45,923 nt of DNA from Nitrospira sp. (GTDB lineage Bacteria > Nitrospirota > Nitrospiria > Nitrospirales > Nitrospiraceae). Both the position numbers and the translations under genes were made by a program. Shown in pieces: positions 15,565 to 24,411 of the stretch. Under the pieces are notes generated by a model. The model was not told where the DNA came from, did no database searches, and saw nothing but the letters and a program-made list of their open reading frames with translations. Positions within the stretch are counted from its first letter, which is position 1. Every line of letters starts with the position of its first letter. The DNA lies in assembly GCA_005116895.1 (NCBI GenBank), contig SWDO01000004.1, positions 62,748-108,670 of the forward strand. The letters run 5' to 3'.

Positions 15565-16944
15565 ATGATCATGCGGACTATTCACTATCATTGGCGCATC
15601 CACCTCCTAACGGCGTTACTCGCCTTCGGCTCGATCTCGATCGCGCTCGGAGCAGAGCCGAGCGAATACATCCTCTCAAACGGCATGAAAGTGCTGCTGG
15701 TTGAGGTTCCCAAAGCTCCGGTAGCCACGGTGCAGGTCTGGTACAAAGTCGGTTCTCGAAACGAGGTCATGGGACGGGCCGGACTCTCGCACATGCTTGA
15801 GCACATGATGTTCAAGGGCACGGCACGGTATCCGAAAGGCTCATTTTCACGGATCGTTAGAAAGAACGGCGGTATCGACAACGCGTTTACCGGACAAGAC
15901 TTTACCGCCTATTTTGAGAACGTGGCAGCGGATCGTGTCGGACTGGCTCTTGAACTGGAGGCCGATCGGATGCAGGGCCTCCTTCTCGATCACAGCGAAT
16001 TTCAGACCGAGCGCGACGTCGTGAAAGAAGAACGCCGCCTCAGATCCGAAGATGACCCGCAGGGCGCCCTGGTTGAAGCGCTGTTTGCCCAAGCCTTCCT
16101 CAGCCATCCCTACCATTGGCCGGTCATCGGATGGTTTGCGGATCTCGATGCGATGTCTCTCGAAGACTTGCAACGCCACTACGACACATTTTATTCTCCC
16201 AACAATGCAACCCTCGTGGTTGTGGGCGATATCAAGTCCGACTCTCTACTTCCAACGATCAAGCGCCTGTTTGAACCGATTCCCAGAGGTCCCTCACCCA
16301 AGCAAACTCTGGCGCCAGAACCGGAACAGCGAGGCGAGCGCCGTTTTCTCTTGAAACGCGAAGCCCAGGTGCCGTTTGTCATGATGGGGTTTCGTGTACC
16401 CAACTATTCGAGCGAAGACTCCTATTCGCTCGACATCCTTGAATCGATCTTGTCTCACGGGAAAAGTTCCCGCCTCTACCAAAGCCTGGTCTATGACCAG
16501 AAGAATTCGTTGGCCGTCGGAGCCGATTATAGTGTGCTGCAGACGGATCCCGGCTTGTTCTATTTCTACTCATTGGTGAATCCAGGCGCAAAGGTTGAAG
16601 GGGTCGAAGAAGCCATCCAGCGTGAGATCGTGCGGCTCCAGAATGAACCGCCGTCCGAGCAGGAGCTTCAGCGAGCCAAGAACCAAGTTGAGGCGGCGCG
16701 CGTCTTCGAGCAAGATTCAAATTTTCGCCATGCCATGTTGATGGGACAAGCAGAATCAGTCGGCGCCGGCTGGCGGCGGGTCGATCAATTCGTGGAACGC
16801 ATCCGCACAGTGACGGCGAAGGACATCCAGCGGGTTGCGAAGCAATATCTCACCCAAGACAATCGGACCGTCGGCATTCTCATTCCTTTGCCCCCGAAAC
16901 CCCCAGAACCAAGCCCCGCAACAGCTCAAGAAGGAAAATCATAG
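15565..16944 (+). CDS. M16 zinc metalloprotease, catalytic partner
   Basis: This is a secreted pitrilysin-family (M16B) peptidase of 459 residues. The inverted zinc motif HxxEH is His76-Met-Leu-Glu79-His80 (SHMLEHMMFKGT), with the distal Glu in the ERDVVKEERRLRSEDDP segment. A signal peptide covers about residues 1-29. Two M16 domains follow (about 35-240 and 245-440). The reading frame continues upstream to a TTG inside rlmN, but ATG at 15565 or 15571 starts just before the signal peptide and is preferred. It is followed by a second M16 gene lacking the zinc motif; such pairs act as heterodimers with one active and one binding subunit. Confidence 0.92.
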   Translation: MIMRTIHYHWRIHLLTALLAFGSISIALGAEPSEYILSNGMKVLLVEVPKAPVATVQVWYKVGSRNEVMGRAGLSHMLEHMMFKGTARYPKGSFSRIVRKNGGIDNAFTGQDFTAYFENVAADRVGLALELEADRMQGLLLDHSEFQTERDVVKEERRLRSEDDPQGALVEALFAQAFLSHPYHWPVIGWFADLDAMSLEDLQRHYDTFYSPNNATLVVVGDIKSDSLLPTIKRLFEPIPRGPSPKQTLAPEPEQRGERRFLLKREAQVPFVMMGFRVPNYSSEDSYSLDILESILSHGKSSRLYQSLVYDQKNSLAVGADYSVLQTDPGLFYFYSLVNPGAKVEGVEEAIQREIVRLQNEPPSEQELQRAKNQVEAARVFEQDSNFRHAMLMGQAESVGAGWRRVDQFVERIRTVTAKDIQRVAKQYLTQDNRTVGILIPLPPKPPEPSPATAQEGKS

Positions 16945-16952
16945 AGGCGATC

Positions 16953-18350
16953 ATGGGTAAGGAATCTAGAAACAAGAGAGGCCAGGGGCCTGACCCACAA
17001 TCCATCCAACGAAGATCAGTGCCTTCCTTGTTGGGACTAGTCCAGTGTGCCGTACTCGTGATGTGTATCCCGACGATAGGGCTTGCCGCCGACATTACAC
17101 CGACGAGATTCATCGCTCCCAACGGCATGACGGTACTCGTCCTGGAACAGCATTTCCTTCCCATCGTTGAAATCCATGCCCTGATCAAGACCGGCGCTGC
17201 GCAGGATCCTCCAGAAAAAGCGGGTGTGGCAAATTTGGTGGCCAGCCTCTTGGATGAAGGGACAACAACCAGATCCTCAAGGCAACTGGCCGAACAGATT
17301 GACTTTGTCGGTGGCTCGCTGGCGGTCCAGGCAGGCGAAGACTATACAACCGCATCTGCACGCACACTCAAAAAAGATATCGATCTCGGGTTCATCCTGT
17401 TGGCTGATATTCTTCAGCGCCCGGCTTTCCCCAAGCAAGAATTTGAACGGGTCCGATCTCAAATCCTTGGGGAAATTACTAGCGATAATGACGATCCTGG
17501 GCATGTCGCCATGAAGGCCTTCAATCAGTTGGTCTTTCAGAATCATCCCTATCGTTGGCCGGTGAACGGGACGGAGGAAACCTTGGGCAAGGTTACCTTG
17601 GCGGATGTGCAGAACTTCTACGCCAAAGAGTATCTTCCCAACCAAGTCATCCTCACTATCGTTGGTGACGTAACAGTGGATCAAGCAACGACACTCATCC
17701 AGACATATTTCGGATCCTGGAAGAAAGGGGTGGTCCAACCCAGAACGGCCAAGAAGCCGGCTGCCATCGACAAGAAAATCGTGCAGCTTATCGAAAAGGA
17801 CCTCACTCAATCGACGATTGTCATCGGTCACCCTGGAATCAGTCGGACCAACCCTGATTATTACGCCGTCACCGTCATGAATCATGTGTTAGGAGCTGGA
17901 GGATTTTCATCACGGCTCATGGATACCATTCGAGACAAGCAGGGGCTTGCGTATGGTATTACCAGTCATTACGACGCACGGGCACTACCGGGGTCTTTCT
18001 GGATCAACCTGCAGACTCGGACAGAAACCACCAATCAAGCGATCAGCGGCGTCTTGGCTGAAATGAAGGCGATTCGGGAGGCCCCGGTCAGCGATCAGGA
18101 ATTGGCCGATGCCAAAGCATTTTTAATGGGCAGCTTCCCCTTGCGGCTAGATTCTACGTCGAAGCTGGCGCAAGTCTTGGCACAAGTGGAGTTTTTTGGG
18201 TTGGGGTTCGACTATTTTAGTCAGTACCCAAAATGGATTGAACGAGTGACGAAAGAAGACGTGCAGCGCGTGGCCAAACAGTACCTGGACCCTCAGCACT
18301 ACGCGCTCGTCGTGGTCGGCAATATCACGAAGGCAAAAGTTCGCCATTAG
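16953..18350 (+). CDS. M16 family protein without zinc motif, partner subunit
   Basis: A 465-residue M16 homologue that starts 8 bases after the active subunit, with GAGG just before the ATG. The place of HxxEH reads VANLVASLLDEG, so no zinc can be bound and the protein is predicted inactive. A substrate-binding R/Y pair region (GFSSRLMDTIRDKQGLAYGI) is preserved. A hydrophobic helix at about residues 24-45 ends in a typical signal cleavage site (GLAADI). The pair is probably periplasmic. The same two-gene arrangement is widespread in Gram-negative bacteria; the substrates are not known. Confidence 0.9.
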   Translation: MGKESRNKRGQGPDPQSIQRRSVPSLLGLVQCAVLVMCIPTIGLAADITPTRFIAPNGMTVLVLEQHFLPIVEIHALIKTGAAQDPPEKAGVANLVASLLDEGTTTRSSRQLAEQIDFVGGSLAVQAGEDYTTASARTLKKDIDLGFILLADILQRPAFPKQEFERVRSQILGEITSDNDDPGHVAMKAFNQLVFQNHPYRWPVNGTEETLGKVTLADVQNFYAKEYLPNQVILTIVGDVTVDQATTLIQTYFGSWKKGVVQPRTAKKPAAIDKKIVQLIEKDLTQSTIVIGHPGISRTNPDYYAVTVMNHVLGAGGFSSRLMDTIRDKQGLAYGITSHYDARALPGSFWINLQTRTETTNQAISGVLAEMKAIREAPVSDQELADAKAFLMGSFPLRLDSTSKLAQVLAQVEFFGLGFDYFSQYPKWIERVTKEDVQRVAKQYLDPQHYALVVVGNITKAKVRH

Positions 18351-18370
18351 GCCCAAGAACAGCGCACCCT

Positions 18371-19180
18371 ATGCAACCAACCCTTATGCAACAGAAGCTC
18401 GATCGGCTCCGAACCCTCCTAACGGAGATGGGCTCGGTCGTGGTGGCCTATTCCGGTGGAATCGACAGCACCTTCGTTCTGAAAGTCGCGCACGACCAAC
18501 TCCACGAGAAGGCGGTCGGCATCACGGCCATCTCACCGACATTTCCATCCCTTGAGTTGGAAGCCGCCAAACGGATCGCTCAGGAGATTGGTGCCCGTCA
18601 TGAAACCGTGCAGACAGATCAGCTCGCCATAGATGACTTCGTGATGAATGACGCCAATCGTTGTTTTCACTGCAAGACCGACCTGTATCAACTTCTTGGG
18701 AATGTGCGGCAATCGCGGGCTGTTGCCTATGTCGTCGATGGAACCAACATGGATGATCTGGGTGATGACCGACCCGGTATTAAAGCCGCTCGGGAATGGG
18801 GGGTGCGCAGCCCGCTCGTTGAGGCTGAACTGTCAAAAGCCGATATCCGAATTTTTGCCAAGGAGCTAGGGCTTTCGAATTGGGACAAACCAGCCGCTGC
18901 CTGTCTTTCGTCACGAATTCCGCGTGGGATCGTGATCACCAGCGAACAATTAAGCCGAGTTGAAGGAGCGGAAGCCGTGCTCCATCGTGAAGGGTTCCGC
19001 CATTTTCGAGTGCGCAGTCACGGTGAGATCGCACGGATTGAATTGGCACAAGACGAAATTCCTCGGCTGATGGAATCAGATCGCTGTGCAGAAATCAGTG
19101 CCAGGCTGAAAACGTTGGGATTCAAATTTGTGACGGTGGATCTGGAAGGCTACCGGCCGGGTGGAGTCACCTTGCGATGA
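18371..19180 (+). CDS. larE: ATP-dependent sacrificial sulfur transferase LarE
   Basis: A 269-residue PP-loop enzyme of the LarE family, with the ATP-binding loop SGGIDST at 28-34. LarE converts the carboxylated pyridinium precursor of the nickel-pincer nucleotide to its thiocarboxylate, adenylating it and donating sulfur. Cys178 in KPAAACLSSRIP sits where the sacrificial Cys176 of the Lactobacillus plantarum enzyme is expected. Cys98 and Cys101 form a CFHC pair. LarB, LarC and the lactate racemase LarA are not adjacent, which is common in genomes where LarE stands alone and may serve another sulfur transfer. It ends in a hairpin shared with the convergent atpF. Confidence 0.9.
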   Translation: MQPTLMQQKLDRLRTLLTEMGSVVVAYSGGIDSTFVLKVAHDQLHEKAVGITAISPTFPSLELEAAKRIAQEIGARHETVQTDQLAIDDFVMNDANRCFHCKTDLYQLLGNVRQSRAVAYVVDGTNMDDLGDDRPGIKAAREWGVRSPLVEAELSKADIRIFAKELGLSNWDKPAAACLSSRIPRGIVITSEQLSRVEGAEAVLHREGFRHFRVRSHGEIARIELAQDEIPRLMESDRCAEISARLKTLGFKFVTVDLEGYRPGGVTLR

Positions 19181-19188
19181 CTCCACCC
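19159..19188. terminator. Hairpin between larE and the convergent F0 operon
   Basis: A perfect 10-bp stem, GGGTGGAGTC (19159-19168) with GACTCCACCC (19179-19188), has a 10-base loop and contains the larE stop codon. No T tract follows on either strand, so it may protect or pause transcripts from both directions rather than act as a classical terminator. Confidence 0.5.
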
Positions 19189-19203
19189 GCAGATCACGGC
19201 AAC

Positions 19204-19710
19204 TTAGCGTGGCTGTGATTTCGAAAGGGCCTCAAGAGCTTCGTCCGCGAATCTTCGCTGATCAGCTTCTGTTAAGCTCCGCTGTACCACTTTTTCCGCT
19301 ACCATCAGAGCGAGTTCTGTCGTCTGGGCTCGAATGTCTTGTAGGGCTTTGCGACGTTCTTGATCGATCTGGCGTGTCGCATCACCCTTGATACGCTCCG
19401 CTTCCGCAGTCAACCGCTGCTCGTTTTCATCGAGCAACCGTTGAGCACGTTCCTTTGCCGCTACGAGGATGGCCTCCGCTTCCTTCCCCGCCGCATTGAG
19501 CTTGGCTTCATATTCCTTGAGCCGTCGCTCGGCCTCGGATCGATGCTGCTCCGCCTGATCGAGACTGTCCTTAATTTTCTTTTCACGCTCTTCCAAAGCA
19601 CTCAAAATGCCGGGGAAGGCGTACTTGTAGAGCACGAACAAGAGAATCCCAAACGAAATAACTTCCCAGAAGATCAACGAAGAAAAAAAGTCAGGTTCAA
19701 ACTGTGGCAT
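19204..19710 (-). CDS. atpF: ATP synthase F0 subunit b
   Basis: The 168-residue protein has the b-subunit plan: one N-terminal membrane helix (about 10-32), then a highly charged right-handed coiled coil (about 40-150, rich in EEREKKIKDSLDQAE-type heptads) that forms the peripheral stalk, and a C-terminal part that binds the delta subunit. It is the last gene of the F0 cluster read from 21070 leftwards. The F1 and delta genes are not downstream, so F1 is encoded elsewhere. Confidence 0.95.
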   Translation of the reverse strand: MPQFEPDFFSSLIFWEVISFGILLFVLYKYAFPGILSALEEREKKIKDSLDQAEQHRSEAERRLKEYEAKLNAAGKEAEAILVAAKERAQRLLDENEQRLTAEAERIKGDATRQIDQERRKALQDIRAQTTELALMVAEKVVQRSLTEADQRRFADEALEALSKSQPR

Positions 19711-19795
19711 ATGCGTGTTCGTGAAACGTTAAACGTGAATCGTGAAACGAGAGGGATCTCTCGATGAACGGTTCTCGAATAACGGTTGACGCTCC

Positions 19796-20026
19796 CTACT
19801 TCCGAAAACCCATGATGATGAAGGCGATAACCAAGCCATACAGCGCAATGGCTTCCACCAACGCGAACCCGATCCACATATACTTCGTGACGCGAGCTTC
19901 TGCTTCAGGCTGCCGTGCCACCACTTCAATCATCTTCCCGAAGATGTAGCCAATCCCCACACCGGCCCCGGCAAACCCCGCTGCGGCGCATCCCATACCG
20001 ATCAACCCTGCTGCTGCTGAATCCAT
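19796..20026 (-). CDS. atpE: ATP synthase F0 subunit c
   Basis: A 76-residue hairpin of two membrane helices joined by the polar loop ARQPEAEAR, which contacts F1. The ion-binding carboxylate is Glu58 (FALVEAIALYG) in helix 2. The residues of sodium-type c rings (Gln in helix 1, Ser/Thr after the Glu) are absent, so proton coupling is expected. The first helix is the usual glycine/alanine-rich GAGVGIGYIFG. It lies between atpB and atpF with short spacers. Confidence 0.96.
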   Translation of the reverse strand: MDSAAAGLIGMGCAAAGFAGAGVGIGYIFGKMIEVVARQPEAEARVTKYMWIGFALVEAIALYGLVIAFIIMGFRK

Positions 20027-20062
20027 TATGTCTTACTCCTCCCTTGGCTAAACTTGCATGCG

Positions 20063-20812
20063 CTAATGCGCGTGCTCTTCATGGCCATGTAAATGAAACG
20101 CATCGCCCAAGTAGACGCAGGTCAATATCGTAAAAATATACGCTTGAATGAACGCAATGCCGAATTCCAACAAGTAGATTGCAACTGTAAACACAAAGGG
20201 CAGCCACCCAACCAGCAATCCCCCGCTGATCGTGAGACCAAATAGCACGGCGAGCATGACGTGGCCAGCGGTCATATTCGCGAAAAGCCGCACGGCCAAG
20301 GAAATGGGCCGTGCAATCTGGCTGATGATCTCGATTGGGATCATGAGGGGCACCAGCCACCCAGGCGTACCAGGCGGGACAAGAATGCCCAGAAACTTTA
20401 CCCCATGCAAGGAGAACCCCACCACCAAGCTAATTCCATACACCAGAAAGGAGAAGGCCGCCGTCACAATGATCTGGCTCGTCACGGTATAGGCCCCAGG
20501 AATGAGTCCGATGTAGTTGGAGAAGAGAATAAACACAAAGAGCGTGGCGACGAGCGGGAAAAATCGCATACCTTCTTTGCCCATGGTTTCCATGATCATG
20601 GTGCGAATGAAATCCACCATCATCTCCGCCAAGCTCTGGAGCTTGCCTGGTACGAGCTTGCGCGACGATCCAGCCATGACCATGAGCACCGCTGCCACGG
20701 CAATGACGACCCACATAAACACGACGGCTTTATTGATGGAGAGATCCAATCCACCGATCGAAATCGGGACCCAGCGTTGAAGTTCAAATTGATGAAGCGG
20801 ACTTTCTTCCAT
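20063..20812 (-). CDS. atpB: ATP synthase F0 subunit a
   Basis: A 249-residue polytopic membrane protein with about six helices. The essential proton-channel arginine is Arg175 (SLAVRLFANMTAGH), corresponding to Arg210 of E. coli. LFSNYIGLIPG and the C-terminal AFIQAYIFTIL helix are typical of the family. A His-rich tail (HLHGHEEHAH) follows the last helix. It is preceded by the atpI-like gene with a 12-base gap and followed by atpE. Confidence 0.96.
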   Translation of the reverse strand: MEESPLHQFELQRWVPISIGGLDLSINKAVVFMWVVIAVAAVLMVMAGSSRKLVPGKLQSLAEMMVDFIRTMIMETMGKEGMRFFPLVATLFVFILFSNYIGLIPGAYTVTSQIIVTAAFSFLVYGISLVVGFSLHGVKFLGILVPPGTPGWLVPLMIPIEIISQIARPISLAVRLFANMTAGHVMLAVLFGLTISGGLLVGWLPFVFTVAIYLLEFGIAFIQAYIFTILTCVYLGDAFHLHGHEEHAH

Positions 20813-20824
20813 GACGATCCTTGA

Positions 20825-21070
20825 CTATTCCCTATTATTCGAGTTGTCTACTGCTACTTGCCATCGTTGTACGGATCGGTAGACGCTTCTGATACCTGCC
20901 GCCAACCCAAAGACCAATCCCACAACAAGCCCCCACGGAGCCGACTCAAGCAGATAGGCATCAATCGCCCATCCAAGCCCACCGCCGACAATTAGCGCAG
21001 CCAGCAGTTCCGTTCCAATTCGAACGGCTTGACCAAGCCCCGCGTATAAAGGATCTTGTGAAGGGGCCAT
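20825..21070 (-). CDS. atpI: AtpI-like ATP synthase assembly protein
   Basis: An 81-residue protein with two predicted membrane helices: ELLAALIVGGGLGWAID and APWGLVVGLVFGLAAG. The Gly-rich GGGLGWAIDAYLL motif with Asp is typical of the AtpI/AtpR group that precedes atpB and helps c-ring assembly or Mg handling. Start choice is uncertain: ATG at 21070 is the only nearby start that gives family-like length, but no good ribosome binding site is seen and the frame is open to 21139. It heads the operon atpI-atpB-atpE-atpF. Confidence 0.8.
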   Translation of the reverse strand: MAPSQDPLYAGLGQAVRIGTELLAALIVGGGLGWAIDAYLLESAPWGLVVGLVFGLAAGIRSVYRSVQRWQVAVDNSNNRE

Positions 21071-21242
21071 CCCAAACCCACGGAAGGCGAGAGCACGTGA
21101 GCAGAACTCTGCCCGTGATGGGGTTCGCAATTTAAACAAAACCGTGCTAGCAATGTCAAGCGGTTAGAGAGCTATGCGCGCAGAAATCACTGCGGTAGAT
21201 ACGGTATAGTGATCTCCCGTTCGTGTTGAGAATGCGTTGCCT

Positions 21243-22721
21243 ATGCCTACAACCTTTCCCTCATCGATCCCATTCCTGCACAGCTCTCCTTCGCCTCTTA
21301 TTCTGACACGCCCCGCTCCCTCGGCAAGCCCGTTCGAACTGTACTCGAAGATCGCATCAGCTCGATGCCCTTCGTTTCTCTTTGAAAGCGGTACCGGTGA
21401 TAACACCATGGGACGGTATTCATACTTTGGCGTTGATCCCTATGAAACACTGCGCGGAAAAGGAAATACCTGTGTGTGCCGATCGATTCAAGGCCGCATA
21501 GATCCAGGCACATCTCCGTTTCAATATGTGATGCATCTCTTAAACCGTCAGCGGATCGTTCGTCCTCCCGAGGCTCCGCCATTTTTCGGCGGCGCAGTCG
21601 GCTATTTGAGTTATGATCTCACACGCCAGTTCGAAAAGTTGCCGTCCTTGGCCTTAGATGATCTTGCCTGCCCTGAGCTGGAGTTCGCATTTTTCGATCT
21701 TGTCGGGGCAATCGATCATGAGCAGAACCAGCTGGTGCTCATGTTTTGTCCGCCGCTTGACCGATTTTTGGGGGAGCCCCGGGAAAAGCTATTTCGCGAG
21801 GGAAGGGATCGACTAGCCGAGTTTGAAGCTCGATTGACCAGACCTTATATGGTAGACGCGCACGGGAATCATCTCGGTCGCCTGACATTTACACCGGAAC
21901 AGGAGCAGGCAATCTATAGTCGGAACGTGCGCCGTTGCCAGGAATACATCTCAGCCGGTGACATCTATCAAGCCAACCTCTCTCATCGGTTCAACGTGAC
22001 CGGTTCGGCATTCTCCTCTCTCGGAGACCTTCAAACCGATCTGTCTGCCTATAGCCGCTTACGCACGTTGAACCCGTCCCCCTTCTCGGGAATACTCCGG
22101 TTTGACGCAATTCGCCTCATCAGCTCCTCACCGGAACGGCTCGTTCGACTGGAAGGACATCGAGCCGATACGCGACCGATCGCGGGAACGAGGCCTCGTG
22201 GAACAAACACCGACGACGATCAGCGACTGATCCATGAGTTGCGGGTCAATGAAAAGGAATGCGCGGAACATGTCATGCTGGTTGACCTTGAGCGGAATGA
22301 CCTCGGGCGAGTCTGTCATTTCGGGAGCGTCCAGGTGGATGAATTGATGACCTTGGAGCAATATTCCCATGTCACCCATCTGGTCTCCCATGTGGCCGGC
22401 ACCCTCAAAGATCACGCGACTGGTTTTGATCTGTTGAAAGCCATGTTTCCAGGCGGGACGATTACCGGGGTACCTAAGATCCGCTGCATGGAGATCATTG
22501 AGGAGTTGGAGCCGGTGCGCCGCGGTCCCTACACCGGTTCAATGGGTTACCTCAGCTGGAGCGGGGACCTCGATTTCAATATCCTGATACGTACGCTTGT
22601 CATGAAGAACGGCCAGGGCTATCTCCAGGTCGGAGCAGGAATTGTGGCCGATTCCAACCCCACACGCGAATATGAAGAAACCATCCATAAAGCCCAGGCT
22701 TTCTTCAGCGCCTTTTCATAG
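21243..22721 (+). CDS. pabB: Chorismate-utilising synthase component I (PabB/TrpE type)
   Basis: The 492-residue product belongs to the anthranilate synthase/aminodeoxychorismate synthase component I family. Seen are RLISSSPERLVRLEG, the DTRPIAGTRPRG block (Ala314), ERNDLGRVC, MFPGGTITGVPKIRCMEIIEELEP and the PYTGSMGYLSW end. The gene is followed after four bases by a pabC-like lyase, which points to folate (aminodeoxychorismate) synthesis. In E. coli PabB a Lys occupies the Ala314 position (PIKGT), whereas TrpE has Ala, so the protein could also be an anthranilate synthase. No glutaminase subunit is adjacent. ATG at 21243 is preferred to a TTG two codons earlier. Confidence 0.85.
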   Translation: MPTTFPSSIPFLHSSPSPLILTRPAPSASPFELYSKIASARCPSFLFESGTGDNTMGRYSYFGVDPYETLRGKGNTCVCRSIQGRIDPGTSPFQYVMHLLNRQRIVRPPEAPPFFGGAVGYLSYDLTRQFEKLPSLALDDLACPELEFAFFDLVGAIDHEQNQLVLMFCPPLDRFLGEPREKLFREGRDRLAEFEARLTRPYMVDAHGNHLGRLTFTPEQEQAIYSRNVRRCQEYISAGDIYQANLSHRFNVTGSAFSSLGDLQTDLSAYSRLRTLNPSPFSGILRFDAIRLISSSPERLVRLEGHRADTRPIAGTRPRGTNTDDDQRLIHELRVNEKECAEHVMLVDLERNDLGRVCHFGSVQVDELMTLEQYSHVTHLVSHVAGTLKDHATGFDLLKAMFPGGTITGVPKIRCMEIIEELEPVRRGPYTGSMGYLSWSGDLDFNILIRTLVMKNGQGYLQVGAGIVADSNPTREYEETIHKAQAFFSAFS

Positions 22722-22725
22722 CCCC

Positions 22726-23610
22726 ATGTGGATTTACTTGAATAACAAGTTCGTGAAAGACGAAGACGCCGTGATCTCCGTCTTCGATCATGGGTTTCTC
22801 TACGGAGATGGAGTGTATGAAACGCTGCGCTCCTATGGCCCTCATATCTTTATGCAAGACCAGCATCTGTCACGGCTGTTCCGTTCCGCAGAAGCAATCG
22901 GACTGACGATCCCGATTTCCATGAAGCGCTTGGCGGACATTCTACAAGAAGCCATGATCCGCAACGAGGTTGGAACCGATCAGCGGGATGCCTATCTACG
23001 AATCACCGTGTCGCGAGGAGCGGGAGACATCGGATTGGACCCGGCACTCTGTTCGTCACCGACCGTTGTCGTGATGGCCAAACCTCTCGTGCCCCCAGCG
23101 TCCCATCTCTATGAAACGGGCGTTCAGGTGATCGTGGCGTCCACGAAACGGAATTTGCCGAGCGCGTTGTCACCACAGATCAAGTCCACAAACTTCCTGA
23201 ACAACATCCAGGCTAAACGTGAAGCCATCGCAGCAGGCGCATTCGACAGTATCCTCCTTAATTGGGAGCAGCATCTGACTGAATGCACCATCAGCAATGT
23301 GTTCCTTGTCCTGAACGGCACATTGCGAACGCCAGCTCTGGAATGCGGCTTGCTCGATGGCATCACCAGAATGATCGTGATTCAGTTGGCCAGAGAGCTC
23401 GACATCCACACCGACGAAGGTCGCTATACCGTTGACGACTTGTTCAAGGCCGACGAATGCTTCCTCACGAACACTAGCATGGAAATCATGCCGGTGACTT
23501 CCATCAACAGTCGAGCTGTCGGCGACGGAAAACCAGGTCCACTGACCCTGAAGCTAAGGGAACAATTCACAGCGATGCGAGGCCGATACGGGAATATGCT
23601 TCATACTTGA
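22726..23610 (+). CDS. pabC: Class IV aminotransferase fold; aminodeoxychorismate lyase-like
   Basis: This 294-residue PLP enzyme of fold type IV starts four bases after the pabB-type gene. It has the FDHGFLYGDGVYETLR segment (21-36), the pyridoxal lysine in IKSTNFLNN (about Lys150) and the phosphate-binding LLDGITRMIV and NTSMEIMPV segments. Branched-chain and D-amino-acid aminotransferases share these motifs. The operon position next to component I is the reason to prefer 4-amino-4-deoxychorismate lyase, which releases pyruvate to give p-aminobenzoate for folate. An aminotransferase function is not excluded. Confidence 0.85.
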   Translation: MWIYLNNKFVKDEDAVISVFDHGFLYGDGVYETLRSYGPHIFMQDQHLSRLFRSAEAIGLTIPISMKRLADILQEAMIRNEVGTDQRDAYLRITVSRGAGDIGLDPALCSSPTVVVMAKPLVPPASHLYETGVQVIVASTKRNLPSALSPQIKSTNFLNNIQAKREAIAAGAFDSILLNWEQHLTECTISNVFLVLNGTLRTPALECGLLDGITRMIVIQLARELDIHTDEGRYTVDDLFKADECFLTNTSMEIMPVTSINSRAVGDGKPGPLTLKLREQFTAMRGRYGNMLHT

Positions 23611-23709
23611 TAAACCCTCATCTTCCCGTTTTCTTGCATCATTCTTCTGCCCCCAAACACAAGATCTGCATTTTCTTGACAGGCAGTGACAGACTGCTAT
23701 CGTGTGACC

Positions 23710-24411
23710 ATGCCAAAACCAAACACACTACATCACGCCTCAGCGTACCGGCCTGTCATGACTCTTCTCGTCGCATTGAGCGGCAGCATCCTGCTGGCTG
23801 TTCCAAGTGATAGTCGTGCAGAAATGTACCAATATGTCGATGCCAAGGGGACCATATCGCTTACCAATGTTCCCTCTGACACTCGATACCGCCGGATCGA
23901 CCTCCACCCGAATCGGCTCCATCCCGTTCTCTCAGAGGCGGAATTGGAACCGGTGATCCGTCGATTCTCACAGCAGCATCAACTACACCCTGCGCTTATC
24001 CGTGCCATCATTAAGGCTGAATCGGATTTCGACCCTCGTGCGGTCTCACGAGCCGGAGCCATCGGATTGATGCAATTGATGCCGCAAACGGCAGTGAGAT
24101 TAGAGGTCCGTGACCTCTATGACCCCGAGGACAATATCGGAGGAGGGACGAAGTATTTACGCCAGTTGCTCGATCGATTCCGTGGCAACCTTCCACTGGC
24201 GCTCGCTGCCTATAACGCCGGGGAGCATGTCGTCGATCGTTACCGAGCTCTTCCGCCAATTACCGAAACCCGCCTCTATGTCCGCAAGGTCTTGCGATAC
24301 TATCGACTCTTCCTCGCCCGTGACCTTGCCGTGACCGGACACGTCATCCCCTCTTCGGAATACGCAATGCCACAACCCGCCCCCGTGTCTTCGATTCAGT
24401 CCGGCCAGTAG
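23710..24411 (+). CDS. Small lytic transglycosylase with DUF4124 domain
   Basis: The product is 233 residues from the ATG at 23710. A signal peptide (about 1-37, ending in SRAEM) precedes a short DUF4124-like module (MYQYVDAKGTISLTNVP, 39-55), and then an SLT domain with catalytic Glu104 (IIKAESDFDP), GAIGLMQLMP and ALAAYNAGEHVV. It should act in the periplasm on peptidoglycan. The frame is open 8 codons further upstream to 23686, but those codons do not fit a signal peptide start. Its last 68 bases overlap the tail of nadB on the opposite strand. Confidence 0.9.
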   Translation: MPKPNTLHHASAYRPVMTLLVALSGSILLAVPSDSRAEMYQYVDAKGTISLTNVPSDTRYRRIDLHPNRLHPVLSEAELEPVIRRFSQQHQLHPALIRAIIKAESDFDPRAVSRAGAIGLMQLMPQTAVRLEVRDLYDPEDNIGGGTKYLRQLLDRFRGNLPLALAAYNAGEHVVDRYRALPPITETRLYVRKVLRYYRLFLARDLAVTGHVIPSSEYAMPQPAPVSSIQSGQ

